A stretch of 64,000 nucleotides of DNA from Linum tenue (GCA_946122785.1 CAMGYJ010000009.1:23037633-23101632); one strand, 5' to 3'. Counted from the stretch's first letter, positions 43,406 through 56,148 are shown. Notes: generated by a model from the letters alone, not told the origin. Made by a program: numbers and translations.

Positions 43406-44095
43406 AATTTGGTTACACCCACCTTCCGGCTTCCTCTATTTCCTCCTATTCTGTTTAATTATACTGCACGATCTCTACCTTTCTCATTGTATAAATCTTG
43501 ACTCAATTCAACAATAGCAATCAAGTCATTTTCTCCTAATCTTCTTTGTTATTCTATATGGTATCAGAGCCTTCTATGATCGAGAAGTCTTGTGTTCGAT
43601 TCCCGGTGACCCCCATTTTATTAAGCACATGATATTCTTGTCTTCAGATCTGGGCAAACTTCAAACCCTTATGAGTGGCTTTCGTTTGAGGGGGCATGTT
43701 AGTGTTGTGCTCTGATACCATGTCGAGAACTAGTTGATCCCAATAACTCGAATTATTGGAAGAGGTTCAATCGTGAATCATATACCATAACACTAACATC
43801 AACTTGAGGGGAAAGAAGTGGATGACGTGCTTTGGCGAAGGTTATGTGGATCTGGGCAAGCCTTTGTCTGACAAAGAAACAAAGGTGGGAGTAAATGGAC
43901 TTATTGTGGTTGCTCCAATAAGAGAAGAGAAAGAGAGATGGGAAGAGGATGTGGAGTTTTTGTCTTAGATGAGTGTCTTTCTCTTGTAGATGAATGATGA
44001 AATGAAATGAAATGGAAAGGTTTGTTGTCATCTTCCTTTTGGTTTTATTCATTCGTCCCGGGAAATTCCAAAGTAGAGTGGACAAATAAAAAATC
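43406..44095. other. Retroelement debris with a tRNA-Met primer-like site
   Basis: TGGTATCAGAGCC at 43559 follows an LTR-like end, and a purine tract TTGAGGGGGCATGTTAG is at 43686. From 43697, TGTTAGTGTTGTG and its inverted form CATAACACTAACA at about 43786 bracket a ~100-bp segment. This fits a remnant of a small LTR (TRIM-like) retroelement, but no matching pair of LTRs is visible. No gene is seen. Confidence 0.3.
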
Positions 44096-44310
44096 TCTCA
44101 AGTGTCTGGCTCCACGGCGACCACAAACGAGACGAGAGGCCGACATACGGAAGATCTTGCTCACACTGCAATCACCACTGTGCTGAAATTGCCCGGGTGG
44201 CGTTGTCGAACGTCACGAGATATAGAGAGATGTGTCTCCTCTGCTCTCTAGTTCCTTCCCCAGTTGGCGCCGGAAGCGGACCGGCCTAGAATTAGAGTCT
44301 AGAAGTTAAT
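44096..44310. repeat. Dispersed repeat R, copy 1
   Basis: Shared words include TCTGGCTCCACG, GCTCACACTGCA, GTTGGCGCCGGAAG and AGAGTCTAGAAG. They recur in the same order at 56060-57540 (split by an insertion) and 58950-59170. Function unknown; possibly part of an old retroelement. Confidence 0.7.
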
Positions 44311-45084
44311 TATATTATTATCTATTATATATAAACCTAAATCCATGTTACTGTTGTCAATACTTTGCTCTCATTGGTTCTTTCTTTCTTTCCTTTTGAT
44401 AAAATATATGTTTTCCCATTTTCAGGTTTTGCAACTTCCACGTAATTCATAGTTGTACTTTTTTTCATAAGATATTCAGATTCACACCTATTCTAAAAAA
44501 TGTTTCTCAATTTGAGAGTTGTGAATTTTTGATAACGTTATAACTGTGGAAATAAATTTGCAACGGTTGTACCCGTCCGAATCTGAATTAATCAAATAGG
44601 GTAAAATTCGAACTCGAGTGATTTTTAGTGGGTGTGAAAAAAATTGAATCCGAATATTGCAGTAATAGATGGGCATGGTTTTCTCATTATGCAACCCAAA
44701 TCTGTTCGATTATACTTCTACGTATGTATTTTTTCTAGAAAGCTCATTATTTTTCTCTATAACCTTCATATTTATTATACATATATAATATTTTCGTGCA
44801 GTTGTGTTGTTTTAACTAATTTTCTTCATTTTAGTGATTTTTATTGTCGTACGCAACGTCACTATACGAGTGAATGTTAACATGTTGGTTAAAAAAATAT
44901 ATAAAGAAAATTTATTGCCCATGTATAACACGTGAAAACCCGAATCATCGAGAATGGGCATGATTTTAATTTTCTGCTCGATTCGTGTGTGAATATTAGT
45001 ATGGGTAAAACGGAACTATTCTAGCTAGGATAATGGATATACACTATCCGCCTCCGACCCAATCTATTTCAATTCCTAATTTTC
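44311..45084. other. No recognisable gene
   Basis: AT-rich intergenic sequence between repeat R and the small MULE-like element. Short frames here have no recognisable domain. Confidence 0.4.
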
Positions 45085-46080
45085 GGGTAAAATACCTCGG
45101 GTGCCACTTAAGTTTGAGAATCGGGGTAGACATAACACTTAAGTTTGAATAGGGCATCGGGTACCACTAAATTCTATTATATGTGCACTCGGTACTACTT
45201 AAGTTTACTATTAAGTGCATTCCGTGACAGAATATTTTTGGAATATTCTGTTTTCTAAATTTCATAATTGGTCCTTCTACTTATCTTGTTGTAAAAAAAT
45301 CTTTTGAACTTATATGAAAAATATCATTTTTATTATTTAGTTAGAATCTTCTTTTGAATACTTGATACCAAACCAATTTTTGAATAGAAATTTTAGAATC
45401 AATTATCATTGTAATTATTTTTAATTATCATTATGTGTTCTAATAATTGAATTATTTCATGAATGTTGTAGCTTTTATAGTCATATTTTCTTTTCTATAT
45501 TTTTTACCGAATGTTGTAGTTTTTATATTTTGTTTATTACTTGGTTACTTTTCATCTCTTTTCGTTCTAAATTTTTCAATTAGTGAAATATGTTTAATTC
45601 TTTTTGATTGTCTTCCATTTATCCTTTTTTATTTTGATGTATTGATGGTCGATTAAGTTCTATTTTAACTATTTTGTTTTGGTGAAACTATTTTTAGTGG
45701 TGCATCTAATTGAATTAGGGGGTTTAAATTGATATTATAATATTTATCATTATATTATAGCATATTTATTATTCTTCTTGATATTCGTTTACTATTTTTA
45801 CTAGTTTATCTATTTTATTGAAAAAATTGATTAGTCATTCTAGTAATAATATGTTTAAAAGGTTTTCTAATTATTATATTAGATAAAATTTATTGAAATA
45901 TAGTTTCGAATGTTTTTAAAAGTTTTGGGTATCAAAAAGTAATTAAAAGTTTGGGTTGGATGAAAAAGTAGATGGATGCACATTTTGACAACTTTAATGG
46001 TACCTGACGCTCTATTCAAACTTAAGTGGTATGTCTACCCTAATTTTCAAATTTAAGTGACACATGAGGTATTTTACCCC
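45085..46080. mobile_element. Small MULE-like element with pararetrovirus-related interior
   Basis: A ~1-kb element has ~80-bp inverted ends (GGGTAAAATACCTC-GG-TG-CACTTAA-TTTGA...) and a 9-bp target duplication CTAATTTTC (45076-45084 and 46081-46089). It encodes nothing intact. Its interior at about 45540-45730 aligns with the 3' part of the pararetroviral movement gene (plus-strand 17110-17310): matching blocks include GATGGTCGA-TA-GTTCTATT-TAAC and GGTGC-TCTA-TTGAATTA. The element seems to have acquired viral sequence, or the terminal repeats formed around it. Confidence 0.7.
45540..45730 (-). pseudogene. Decayed fragment related to pararetroviral movement gene
   Basis: Nucleotide blocks parallel the 3' third of the movement gene at 17107-17310 in the same order and orientation, with many substitutions and indels. 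No open frame remains. It is a fossil older than the 16.7-23.7 kb copy, or derived from a related virus. Confidence 0.6.
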
Positions 46081-47786
46081 CTAATTTTCATTAATCCCTT
46101 TTCCTTTTGTTCATTTGATAGAAATTAGGATGTCAAAATTACTGTTGGTACTTGGTACCCAAATGAATTTGAATAATTTTATTTGAAAATATCCAATCAA
46201 TAAGAAATTTTGGGGTTTACCTCAAACTCAACAAATTTTTTTAGTATTCCTTCCAAAATCAACCGACTATTTACTACAAGCGCGATTTAGATTCCCTCAC
46301 TTCACCAATTAGAGCACTCATTTATCCAAAAATATATTTAAAATCCGTCAACATCAACATCTGGAAAAAAAATTGCACAGTATCAAGAACTATTTGCTAG
46401 GTTAGTGTTGGCAATGTCATATTATAATTTTTTTTTCCTACGAGGATGATTACTATTTAATCATGGTTCAATGTTGATATACAAAAATAATTGTTATATA
46501 ATTCCATCAATAAAAATTGATACTCTTTTATGATTTTTTATTTTGTTGCTTAAATTCAAATTATATGGTGCTAGGGTTATATAGTAGATATCATCCCAAC
46601 ATCTGAGTAATCTACTAATGGTTTGATTTTGTGTTCGGTGCACTCACTTAGAATAATGCATTAACTATTAGTGATTTTATGTTCTATCATCATATTAGAC
46701 TCATGTTACCAATCAAACTCTAAAATTAGATGTCTTAAGACTACTTTTAAAATTGGGTGAATAGTATGTACGCATTTTTGTAATATAAGATGTAATGATG
46801 TTAGGTTATTAAAAGCCGTTGCAGAGCTCGGCCGCCACCTATCTAGTTAATATATAAAAGCCTAGCTTGTAAGTTATTATTCATTAGTGGTTCATAGTGG
46901 GGAAGTTCCAAGTTGCTTCTTTCACCTCACTCTTCATTCTACAACCTTTGTGTTTAGCCATCGTTCGCTAGGTTTACTTCTATCGAACCCAAACACATGG
47001 GTATCCTAACTTGAACTCAAGACCGCTACCACGAGTTTTGTATCGGGACCGAGTTTCATTCTCTTTAGTGTTTTTTCTTTCTCCTTTTTCTTTTTGTTGA
47101 GCATCATCACAATTGAACCCAAACATTAATTAATATATAAAAGCACGGGTTGTGAGTTACCACGAGTTTTGTATCGAGATCGAGTTTCATCCTCTTTAGT
47201 CTTTTTTCTTTCTTCTTTTCACTAAGACGAGTTTTGTATCGGGACCAAATTTCATCATCTTTAGTGTTGTTTTCTTTCTCCTTTTCCTTTTTGTCGAGCA
47301 TCATCACAATTGATCTCAAACATTAATTAATATATAAAACATAGGTTGTGAGTTACCATGAGTTTTGTATCGAGACCAAGTTTCATCATCTTTAGAGTTT
47401 TTTTCTTTCTACTTTTCCTTTTTATTGAGCATCATTACAATTGAACACAAACACATGGACATTCTAACTTGAACCCAAATTGTCGCATTTTCGCACCATT
47501 TCGCAACACAGCTCGAGACACTATTAGTGGAATCCTGAGTTTTAATCTTCCACCGTTTGCCATGGATGCGACCAAAGATCCATACTAGATATGCTCTGCC
47601 CAATCCTCAGCATCGCTCACCAATTCACAACCTTCTCAAAACACTGCCAGAGGAATCCTAAGTTGTCCCCCTCCACCGTTCTCTATGTTGCAACTGAAAA
47701 TCCATAGCAGATCTGCTCAATGTTGGCGAGTTTTGTATCGGGACCGAGTTTCGTCTGCTTTAGTATTTTTTTCTTTCACTTATTCT
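45651..47786. repeat. Tandem segmental duplication, unit 1
   Basis: The 2.1-kb segment covers the right part of the small MULE, unique sequence and the first ~945 bp of a Helitron-like repeat. It repeats from 47787, with the join at GATTAAGTTC. Unit 2 carries a CACTA insertion and a deletion of the Helitron 5' end. Sequence between units is highly similar over 46090-46840 and 48230-48938, so the event is fairly recent. Confidence 0.85.
46842..47786 (+). mobile_element. Helitron-like repeat, 5' end copy (truncated)
   Basis: This begins A then TCTAGTTAATATATAAAAGC, the form expected of a Helitron 5' terminus, and continues with the GAGCATCATCACAATTGAAC and TTTTGTATCGGGACCGAG words seen in the other two copies. 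Related starts (ATTAATTAATATATAAAA) recur inside at 47125 and 47322. It is cut at 47786 by the duplication join. Confidence 0.5.
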
Positions 47787-48938
47787 GATTAAGTTCTATT
47801 TTAACTATTTTGTTTTGGTGAAACTATTTTAACTATTTTTAGTGGTGCATCTAATTGAATTAGGGGGTTTAAATATATATTATAATATTTATTTAAAATA
47901 TTTATCATTATATTATAGCATATTAATTATTCTTCTTGATATTCGTTTACTATTTTTACTAGTTTATCTATTTTATTGAAAAAATTGATTAGTCATTCTA
48001 GTAATAATATGTTTAAAAGGTTTTCTAATTATTATATTAGATAAAATTTGTTGAAATATAGTTTTGAATGTTTTTAAAAGTTTTGAGTATCAAAAAGTAA
48101 TTAAAAGTTTGGGTTGGATGAAAAAGTAGACGGATGCACATTTTGATAACTTTAATGGTACCTGACGCCCTATTCAAACTTAAGTGGTATGTCTACCCTA
48201 ATTCTCAAAGGTATTTTACCCCCTAATTTTCATTAATCCTTTTTTCTTTTGTTCATTTGATAGAAATTAGGATGACAAAATTACTGTTGGTACTTGGTAC
48301 CCAATTGAATTTGAATAATTTTATTTGAAAATATCCAATCAATAAGATATTTTGGGGTTTACCTCAATCTCAACAAAGAAAATAATATTTTTTAGTATTC
48401 CTTCCAAAATCAACCGACTATTTACTATAAGCGCGATTTAGATTCCCTCACTTCACCAGTTAGAGCACTCATTTATCCAAAAATATATTTAAAATCCGTC
48501 AACATCTGGAAAAAAATTGCACAGTATCAAGAATTATTTGCTAGGTTAGTTTTGGCAATGTCATATTATAATTTTCTTTTCTGCGAGGATGATTACTATT
48601 TCATCATGGTTCAATGTTGATATACAAAAATAGTTGTTATATAATTCCATCAATAAAAATTGATAATCTTTTATGATTTTTTATTTTGTTTCTTAAATTC
48701 AAATTATATGGTGCTAGGGTTATATAGTAGATATCATCCCAACACCTGAGTAATCTATTAATGGTTTGATTTTGTGTTCGGTGCACTCACTTAGAATAAT
48801 GCATTAACTATTAGTGATTTTATGTTCTATCATCATATTAGACTCATGTTACCAATCAAACTCTAAAATTAGATGTCTTAAGACTACTTTTAAAATTGGG
48901 TGAATAGTATGTACACATTTTTGTAATATAAGATGTAA
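47787..48938. repeat. Tandem segmental duplication, unit 2 (left part)
   Basis: This matches 45651-46798, including the right end of the small MULE (inverted end at 48160-48220). It continues past the CACTA element at 53275. Confidence 0.85.
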
Positions 48939-51900
48939 CACTACAGGAAAAAGATCATTTGATCATGGGAAATCTCGTGTTTGAAAGTGTGTTTCCCGTG
49001 TTAATAGTGTTAGTCACGGGAAAATTACCGTAATATATACCTCCGTGTCTAATTGTACAGGTCACGGGAAATTTGTACCGTGAATAGTTATAACTAGTCA
49101 CGGTGTAATTTCCTGTGATAATTTGTGCCTATTAATCACGGGGAGACCCGAGACTAACATCAAATTTTGCAACACAAAGCCAGAAAAACACTCATCTAGA
49201 GACGGGATCTACGCCTTTTAACACCGTATTTACCATGACAAATTCTATACCGTGACTAGATGACAATCATCAATCACGGTATTTGGTTAATTTTCCTGTG
49301 TTTAGATAATTGATCTAGATACTAATAACTACCAACCGCTAATCATGGTATTTCCCACGATACATAAAAGCACGATATTTTCCTTAATTAATTTGACCTA
49401 GTGAAAATGAAAATATAAAGAAGTTTACATACGAAGTCTCTTAATAACCACAAACGAAAGTCTTTACAAATTATATCCCTTAATAGCAAAAGCAGAAGCT
49501 CGTTACAGATTATGTCCCCTTAACGAAATTGAAAATATTAAGGGCTTTCCACTTGCTTTCCTAATGAAATAACGCCCAAGTACTTAGAATTTCGTAGCTT
49601 AAAATCTAAACCAAAACTGAAGTCCCATCACATGAAAAGATGGAACATAATTGTGCAAAGACAGTATCAAAATAAAATATGACAGTTGTACAACGTCACT
49701 TCTGCACTTCAGCTTGTAGATTGCTTCTCCAAATGATGAGAAAAAACTGTTTATTCGAACCTGAAGAGAAACAGAAAAACAATCAAAACAAAGACCCTTG
49801 TCATTTGTTTGTTCTTATTGACATGTTTATATCAGAGCACAATACAGACCCTCATCATTTTTCTAGCAGTTCCAATCCCATATATGGGATATAACATCCA
49901 AAAGGAGGAACTATACAACTAAGACAACCACGAGGAAAGGAATAATTTATCCAACTCATTTCAAATTGCACTAGCAGTAACAATAAGAAAGAAAGAAACC
50001 TTAGCAAAGCTTGCAGTTATTGTTGCCGCTGAGAAGAAGAGAGGGTTTCTCTGTAACTAAACCTAAATCATTGGGTGATGAGAAGTTGCCAACACTAACA
50101 TGAGCACCATCACTCTATTTAGCATGACTAACAACTTCTCTTCTTAATCCCTGCACAGAAACATACATAATGAGTAAGGAAGCAAAATATAATGACTCAA
50201 CGAACATAATGAATCATGGAAGCAGCCAAAAGAAGCAAAATATAAGTAAGAATTTTGTCCTCGAGTAGTCAGAGGATGAATGCAATTCTCTCTACTGAAC
50301 TAAGCTACATAGTGAACATTCAAAAGCAGAAAAGGAAAGGTACAATGGTAGGCAGATGCCCAAGGCTTCAAGATGTTAATTAGCTGGCTTAGGAAAGGAA
50401 ATTAGTCATGATCAGTGGCACACCTGAAGATATAATCTGTGAAAGATAAGATGTGAGGCTGGCCTCTAGGTCAATGAAAAATCAGGTAAAACTGATTACT
50501 ACATCTGCATTGAAGATGAAACAAGAAAAATTCAATGTACTAATAATATCACAAAAGTATGGTGAACAACTAACAAGTAGAAGGTAAGAACTTGTGTCTT
50601 GTCATCATAACCGGTGCACCACATCTGCTAAATGCTCTAGCCACACCACACCAGATCATAATATCAGTCTGCATCCCCCCCGAGAGCACATGCCACAACC
50701 CTCGGCAAAGCAATTTTGAGAGCTAAGACACATTAACCAAACCCTTGGCTAACCATCCCAGTCCAGTCCTGGCCCAATGTGACCTGAAAATTCACCAAGC
50801 ACCGAGCACAATGTTACTAGCAAAACAACATAAAACTGCCCACAACAGAGCACGACTTTCATAGTAGACAGCAGCTGGAATCTTGGTTGTTAAGGTTCCT
50901 CTGCTGCCACGATTTCTTAAGCACACAACTCATCGTTCCAAGTCCAATTCAACCAACAGAACTGGGGAAAAATTGATAAACAGAGCATCAATGAAACGAC
51001 TCAATTCAACCCAGCTCAAACCAATCAGTTGAAATACACAGCTCAAACTCAATCACAACGCACCTGACTTGAGTCTTCCAAGCTCACGAGAGCCACCATA
51101 AGGATAAAGTTTCAATTCAGGAAATACAAAACTGATAAATCTACAATTCGATAAGTTACAAACCCTAAATTCATCCCTATCCAAAATCCCAACCCCAAAT
51201 CCGCAATTGAAGAATGTAATCGAGACCAAACCATCCGGATCTTCAGAACAAGGAAGAGGAGTGAAAGCTGAACCTTAAGAGCCAGCGAGAAGAAGGGTCC
51301 GGGAATGGAAGATGACAAGGTGCCGGAGAAGGGGTGTTGACGGCAACGCATGTGCCTGAGGAAAAGAGCGTCTCAGTGAGCTTTGTATGAGTTAAAAAGG
51401 GAGGGGATGGTTCGGTTATGCGAGGAGGAAGTGGTGGGAACTTGGAATGAGATGTGTGTGGTGGGTTAATGGCTGATTGAGCAGCATATAGGAGAAGGTA
51501 GAAAAGGAGGAATAAGTGAGTGGCCTAGTGCCGAGTGAGTGTCCACAGAGTAGTTGAGGGAGGGAAAGGCAGGGCCGGCAACGGGGAAGGGGGAGGAGCG
51601 ACCATTGAAAGGTGAGGGTTATCGGGGAAGAGAGGAAAGCGAAGCTTTTTGACACTATGTTCATGAAGGAAGGGAGGAAAAGGAGGGGAGGGTAGGAAAA
51701 TTTGGAGGGGAGGTTAAGTTTGGAAGGGAGGGAAATTAGAGGGAATTGGAAAGGAAATGTTGTTTAATGGAGGAAAGTGGAAGGGAAAGTGGGAGAGAAA
51801 AAGTAGATTGGGAATTGTGATATATATTATATTTTTATTGATAATAGAATAGTTAAATAATTTAATTATGTGTTTATACTATTTATATTAATTATGTAAT

Positions 51901-53271
51901 GTGAATCAAATTTGTTCTTCTTTGTTAATTTTGTTAACTACAACAAATCAAAAGTTGGTTATTTGAATAAAATTTGTCAACCTATTACTAAAATTTTGTT
52001 AACTATTTTATTGAGTAATAACATAGCAACTAAATATATAAACATACAACAAATTACAGATACATAAATTGTAAGAGGAGCGTTATGTAATGTGGATCAA
52101 ATTTGTTCTCCTTTTTGTTAACTATTTTTTATTATGAATAATGTTAATACCAAACGCTTCTACTTAAAATCGTGCTTTTGACCGCATTGAATTGTCATTA
52201 TCTTAGTTATGAGGATTAATACCGATTAATAAAAAAAATAGATAACAAATTTTACTTATTCTTATCCTTCTCTATAACCCACGACCATCTCCTTCTCATT
52301 TTTTATTATGCTTCATTAGTTCATTTTCTCATTTTAACTAAACACAATAAATATCTTAGAAGCCCTTTTTAATTAATCTGGCTTTGGGTTTATGAAATGA
52401 AAAAAAAAGGATTTACATAATCTGGTTTGGGGGAGTAACGGAACACACTAGGAAGAGAGAGAGTGAAGGTGATTAATTAATTTCAATTTTGAGAGAGAAT
52501 GGAGTTGTGGTTTATGTGATGAAAAAGAAAGGGGAAAAAAGGCTGCTTCACTTTCCGCCCAAATTGGAGGGTAGGGAGGAACAGTATTCTTTCCTTCCTC
52601 TTTCCTTTCCACACTTTCTTTCCTTCCTTCGCAAACAGGGTGAAGTGCCTCGAAATTGACATTTTCCTTTGCTACTTTTCCCTTCCTTCCTTTTCTTCCC
52701 TTCCTGAACATAGTGTGAAGGATTTTGGGGCTTTTTTTAATGGGAGCCGAGAGTCTGGTTTTAGCTTTCCCGTACTTCGGGTTTTCTTGGTAAAGCAAAT
52801 AGAGGGAGAGCCAAAAAAAAATTTAATTGTGGAGCCATTTTCCTGGAGCCAAAATTTTTGGATAGCGGGAGAGCCAAAAATTTTGGATTGTAGAGCGGGA
52901 AAAAAATGCGGGACAGCCAAATGGTAAACCTTGAGTCAGCTGTGAGAATTTTTGACGTCCTAATCTTTTAGCTGTCTCATGAGAACAAATTTTATTGATT
53001 TTAAAACTTTGTTTTTAAATAATTAGCGAGTCGAAGATTAAGTTATGTGACATAAAATAAAATTTATTAATTTTCGCCTGAAATTTGCAAACTGTTCAGG
53101 GTAATTAACTAGTCACGGGAAATGAAGATAAAAAACATCAAATTAGTTCCCGTGATTAGAACTATACAATCAAATACGGGAATTTTTTCAGTGATTGTTA
53201 TTATACTTCTTAGTACGGGAAAATTTACCGTGAATAAGATCCGGTGACTAGAAACTAGTTTTCTTGTAGTG
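48939..53271. mobile_element. Non-autonomous CACTA (En/Spm) transposon, 4.3 kb
   Basis: Ends are CACTACAGGAAAA (left) and TTTTCTTGTAGTG (right, inverted CACTACAAGAAAA). The 3-bp target duplication is TAA (48936-48938 and 53272-53274). Unit 1 of the tandem duplication keeps the uninterrupted site (GATGTAATGATG at 46794), confirming both borders. Subterminal ATCACGGGAAA/TTTCCCGTGA words recur about ten times near the ends (49010-49380 and 53105-53235). No transposase frame is present, so movement would need a related autonomous element. Confidence 0.93.
49400..52950 (-). other. CACTA interior: possible captured transcription unit
   Basis: The interior does not look like transposase. On the minus strand from about 51670 to 50400 the composition is gene-leader-like: a CT-rich stretch, then a GATTTGGGGTTGGGATTTTGG region and candidate splice sites such as TTTTCCCCAG. 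The frames (51112-51351 and 51416-51664) are short and unrecognised. Around 52830-52890 a GAGCCAAAAATTTTGGAT word is repeated. Capture of a host 5' leader and intron is possible but unproven. Confidence 0.3.
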
Positions 53272-53274
53272 TAA

Positions 53275-55560
53275 TGATGTTAGGTTATTAAAACAAAATA
53301 ATACATACAAAGGACTAACCAACAAAGTAAAAAATTAAAAAGCAACCGCAGGCCGTTGCAGAGCTCGGCCGCCACCTAAACATTAATTAATATATAAAAG
53401 CACAGGTTGTGAGTTATCACGAGTTTTGTATCGAGACCGAGTTTCATCCTCTTTAGTCTTTTTTCTTTCTTCTTTTCGCTACCACGAGTTTTGTATCGGG
53501 ACCGAGTTTCATCATCTTTAGTGTTTATTTATTTCTCCTTTTCCTTTTTGTCGAGCATCATCACAATTGAACTCAAACATTAATTAATATATAAAACATA
53601 GGTTGTGAGTTACCATGAGTTTTGTATCGAGACCGAGTTTCATCATCTTTAGAGATTTTTTCTTTCTACTTTTACTTTTATTAAGCATCATTACATTTGA
53701 ACACAAACACATGGGCATCCTAACTTGAACACAAATCATCGCATTTTCGCACCATTTCGCAACACCGCTCAAGACACTATCAGTGGAATCCCGAGTTTTA
53801 ATCTTCCACCGTTTGTCATGGCTCCAACCAAAGATCCATACTAGATATGCTCTGTCCAATCCTCAGCATCGCTCACCAATTCACAATCTTCTCAAAACAC
53901 TGCCAGCGGAATCCTAAGTTGTCCCCCTCCAACGTTCTCAATGTCGCTACTGAAAATCCATACCAGATCTGCTCAATATTGGCGAGTTTTGTATCGGGAC
54001 CGAGTTTCGTTCGCTTTAGTATTTTTTTTTCTTTCACTTTTTCCTTTTTGTTGAGTATGATCACAATTAAACCCAAATCCATCAATATCCAACCTAATTC
54101 GATTCGGTCAAAGCGACTTGAAATTGACTTTAGTATTTATAATTTCTCTTTTTTCTTTTGGTTGGGAAGGCAATTGAACCCGAATCTAAGATATTAATGA
54201 GTGTTGAATTGTGAGGGAGTTTTATCCACTTTTGTAGTCGGCAGGTACGACCAAGTTAAATTTGTTAAAAAATTGGTCAAAGCGAGTTGAACGTTGACTT
54301 GTTTTAGATCGAAAGCGAGTTTTGTACGCTTTAATGTTTTTTTATTTCTCATTTTCCATTTCGTTGAGAATGACAATTGAACAATGACCCATTGATGACG
54401 AGTTTTATCCACTTTAGTATTTTTTTTTATCTTTTTTAATTCCTTTAGGTTGAGAATGGCGATTGAGTCCAAATGCATGAGTATCCAACCTAATTCGACC
54501 CGAACAAAGCGACTTGAACCTGGTGTTTACAAGTTTCCGGCAGGAGCGAGATTTATCTGTTTTTATAATTTGCGGGTTGTGTCAGGTGTGAATTTGCTCA
54601 CAACTCGGTTCAACCAGCTCAAAGCGAGTTGAACCGGGTGTTGACGACTTTTGAGTCGGTAGCGAGTTTTATCTTTAGTGTTTTTCATTTCGCCTTTTCC
54701 TTTTGTTTGAGAAAGACAATTGAAACCAAATCCATGACATCTAACCTAATTTAACCCGATCAATGCGAGTTGAACCTCCTCAAACCTGCATACAGTCCCA
54801 AAATTTCATAAAGGGGAACTACGATTACCTCAAACCCAAAAGAAAAAAAGCCAAAAGTGTACGACTATTTTGGCCAGAATTTTAGATGTTTATGTTTCAA
54901 AAGGTGAAGGCAAGCCAAACACCTCTAAAGTTTCACTTTTTAAAAAGCTGAAGTTTTTTCGTAACTTAAAAGCAAAAGCTCTGATATGGAGATACAAAAT
55001 TATCCTTACCATATATTATTCTTTTTCTAGAAAACATAATTTTCTTTCATTTATATCATTATAAAAAATAAATTGAAAATAGTATTAATTTATATAAAAT
55101 AAATTTAAAGTGATCCATTTTAAACAATTTTTTTATTTTTAGAATTTGTATTCATATTTTATTTTAGAAATACTTTTTAATCATTTTACATTATCTTTTA
55201 TATTAGAAAGTAATTATGATAGTTTTTCAGCTAAACACTCAACTATTTTTTTTAAAACTTATTGAAAATATCTAGAGAAGCTGTTTCATTATGCAAAAGT
55301 TACAGTAGGATCAACTTCTAGTCATACAAATTGAAACAATAGCGCCATAAGTGAAGTTTAAACATAAATAATATATTCGACAACCCTTCTATCTTATGCA
55401 AGTTCATCGATCATATGCTATTGTAAATAACAAACCTATGAAAATAATGATTAAGAATGAAATAAGAATACTTTCACTTTTGGGTCAACATTAAAACTAT
55501 TACTTTTTAAAATATTTATTGTTCTGATACGCGAAGCCAATACGAGCGGGCTTTTACTAG
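53275..55560 (+). mobile_element. Helitron-like repeat copy 2
   Basis: After about 110 bp of unit-2 sequence the Helitron-like repeat starts around 53385 with its first ~280 bp deleted relative to 46842. It then parallels copy 1 (24850-25998 and 33439-33951) to the shared end GCGGGCTTTTACTAG at 55546-55560, followed by T. It holds the empty target site for the MULE. The short frames (53847-54197, 54870-55064) are not genes. Confidence 0.6.
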
Positions 55561-56148
55561 TTACACCAAAATAGCATGTTCTACTTGAATCCAACATATA
55601 GTAAAAATTTAAACACACTTATAAAACATTAATATTCAAATGTTCAACTTAAAATTTCAAAGATAAGCTAGACGTAGTGAAAAATAGGAAAAGACCCCAT
55701 TTCACAAACCAAATCATGTGACCTCCAACTCGATAACCTTACAGTGACTCGACCCACGAGTGTGTGACCCCGTTTTTCTCACAGAGTCAGGGTCAAAACG
55801 GGCAATCAACTCGCGGGTAGACAACTTTGAGAGAATATACCCAATTTTGTGAACTCTAAGGAGATTGAGAAGTTGATTACGGTCATAAGCACATGAACCT
55901 CAAGTTAGTACATGATTATTCTCAAACTACACTCTTCTCAATTTAAAATAATATTAATTTTCAACACAAAATTTTCAATTTTGTTTTGAGAACCCTCTAC
56001 AAAGCACATACCAATTTTCTAGTAAAGGTTAAGGGAGAAGTATATGAATTCTATTCGTCCCAATGATCTGGCTCCACGACCACCACAAAACGAGACGCGC
56101 GAGAGAACAGTCCCATGCAAGATGGGCTTACACTACGTCATCACAGCC
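55561..56148. repeat. Dispersed repeat R, copy 2 (left part)
   Basis: This matches 58620-59030 through CGTGAACTCTAAGGA, CATGAACCTCAAGTTA, GGGAGAAGTAT and GGCTCCACGACCACCA blocks. It is interrupted at 56149 by the next element and continues at 57491-57790. No gene is seen. Confidence 0.65.

Noticed and set aside
43580..43610. tRNA-gene-like B box (GTTCGATTCCC)
   Set aside because: No cloverleaf or A box at the right distance; it is the leader of a retroelement after a tRNA-Met primer site.
44644..45656. Hydrophobic AT-rich frames (78 and 69 codons)
   Set aside because: Phenylalanine/isoleucine-rich translations of AT-rich DNA; the second overlaps the decayed virus-related segment inside the small MULE.
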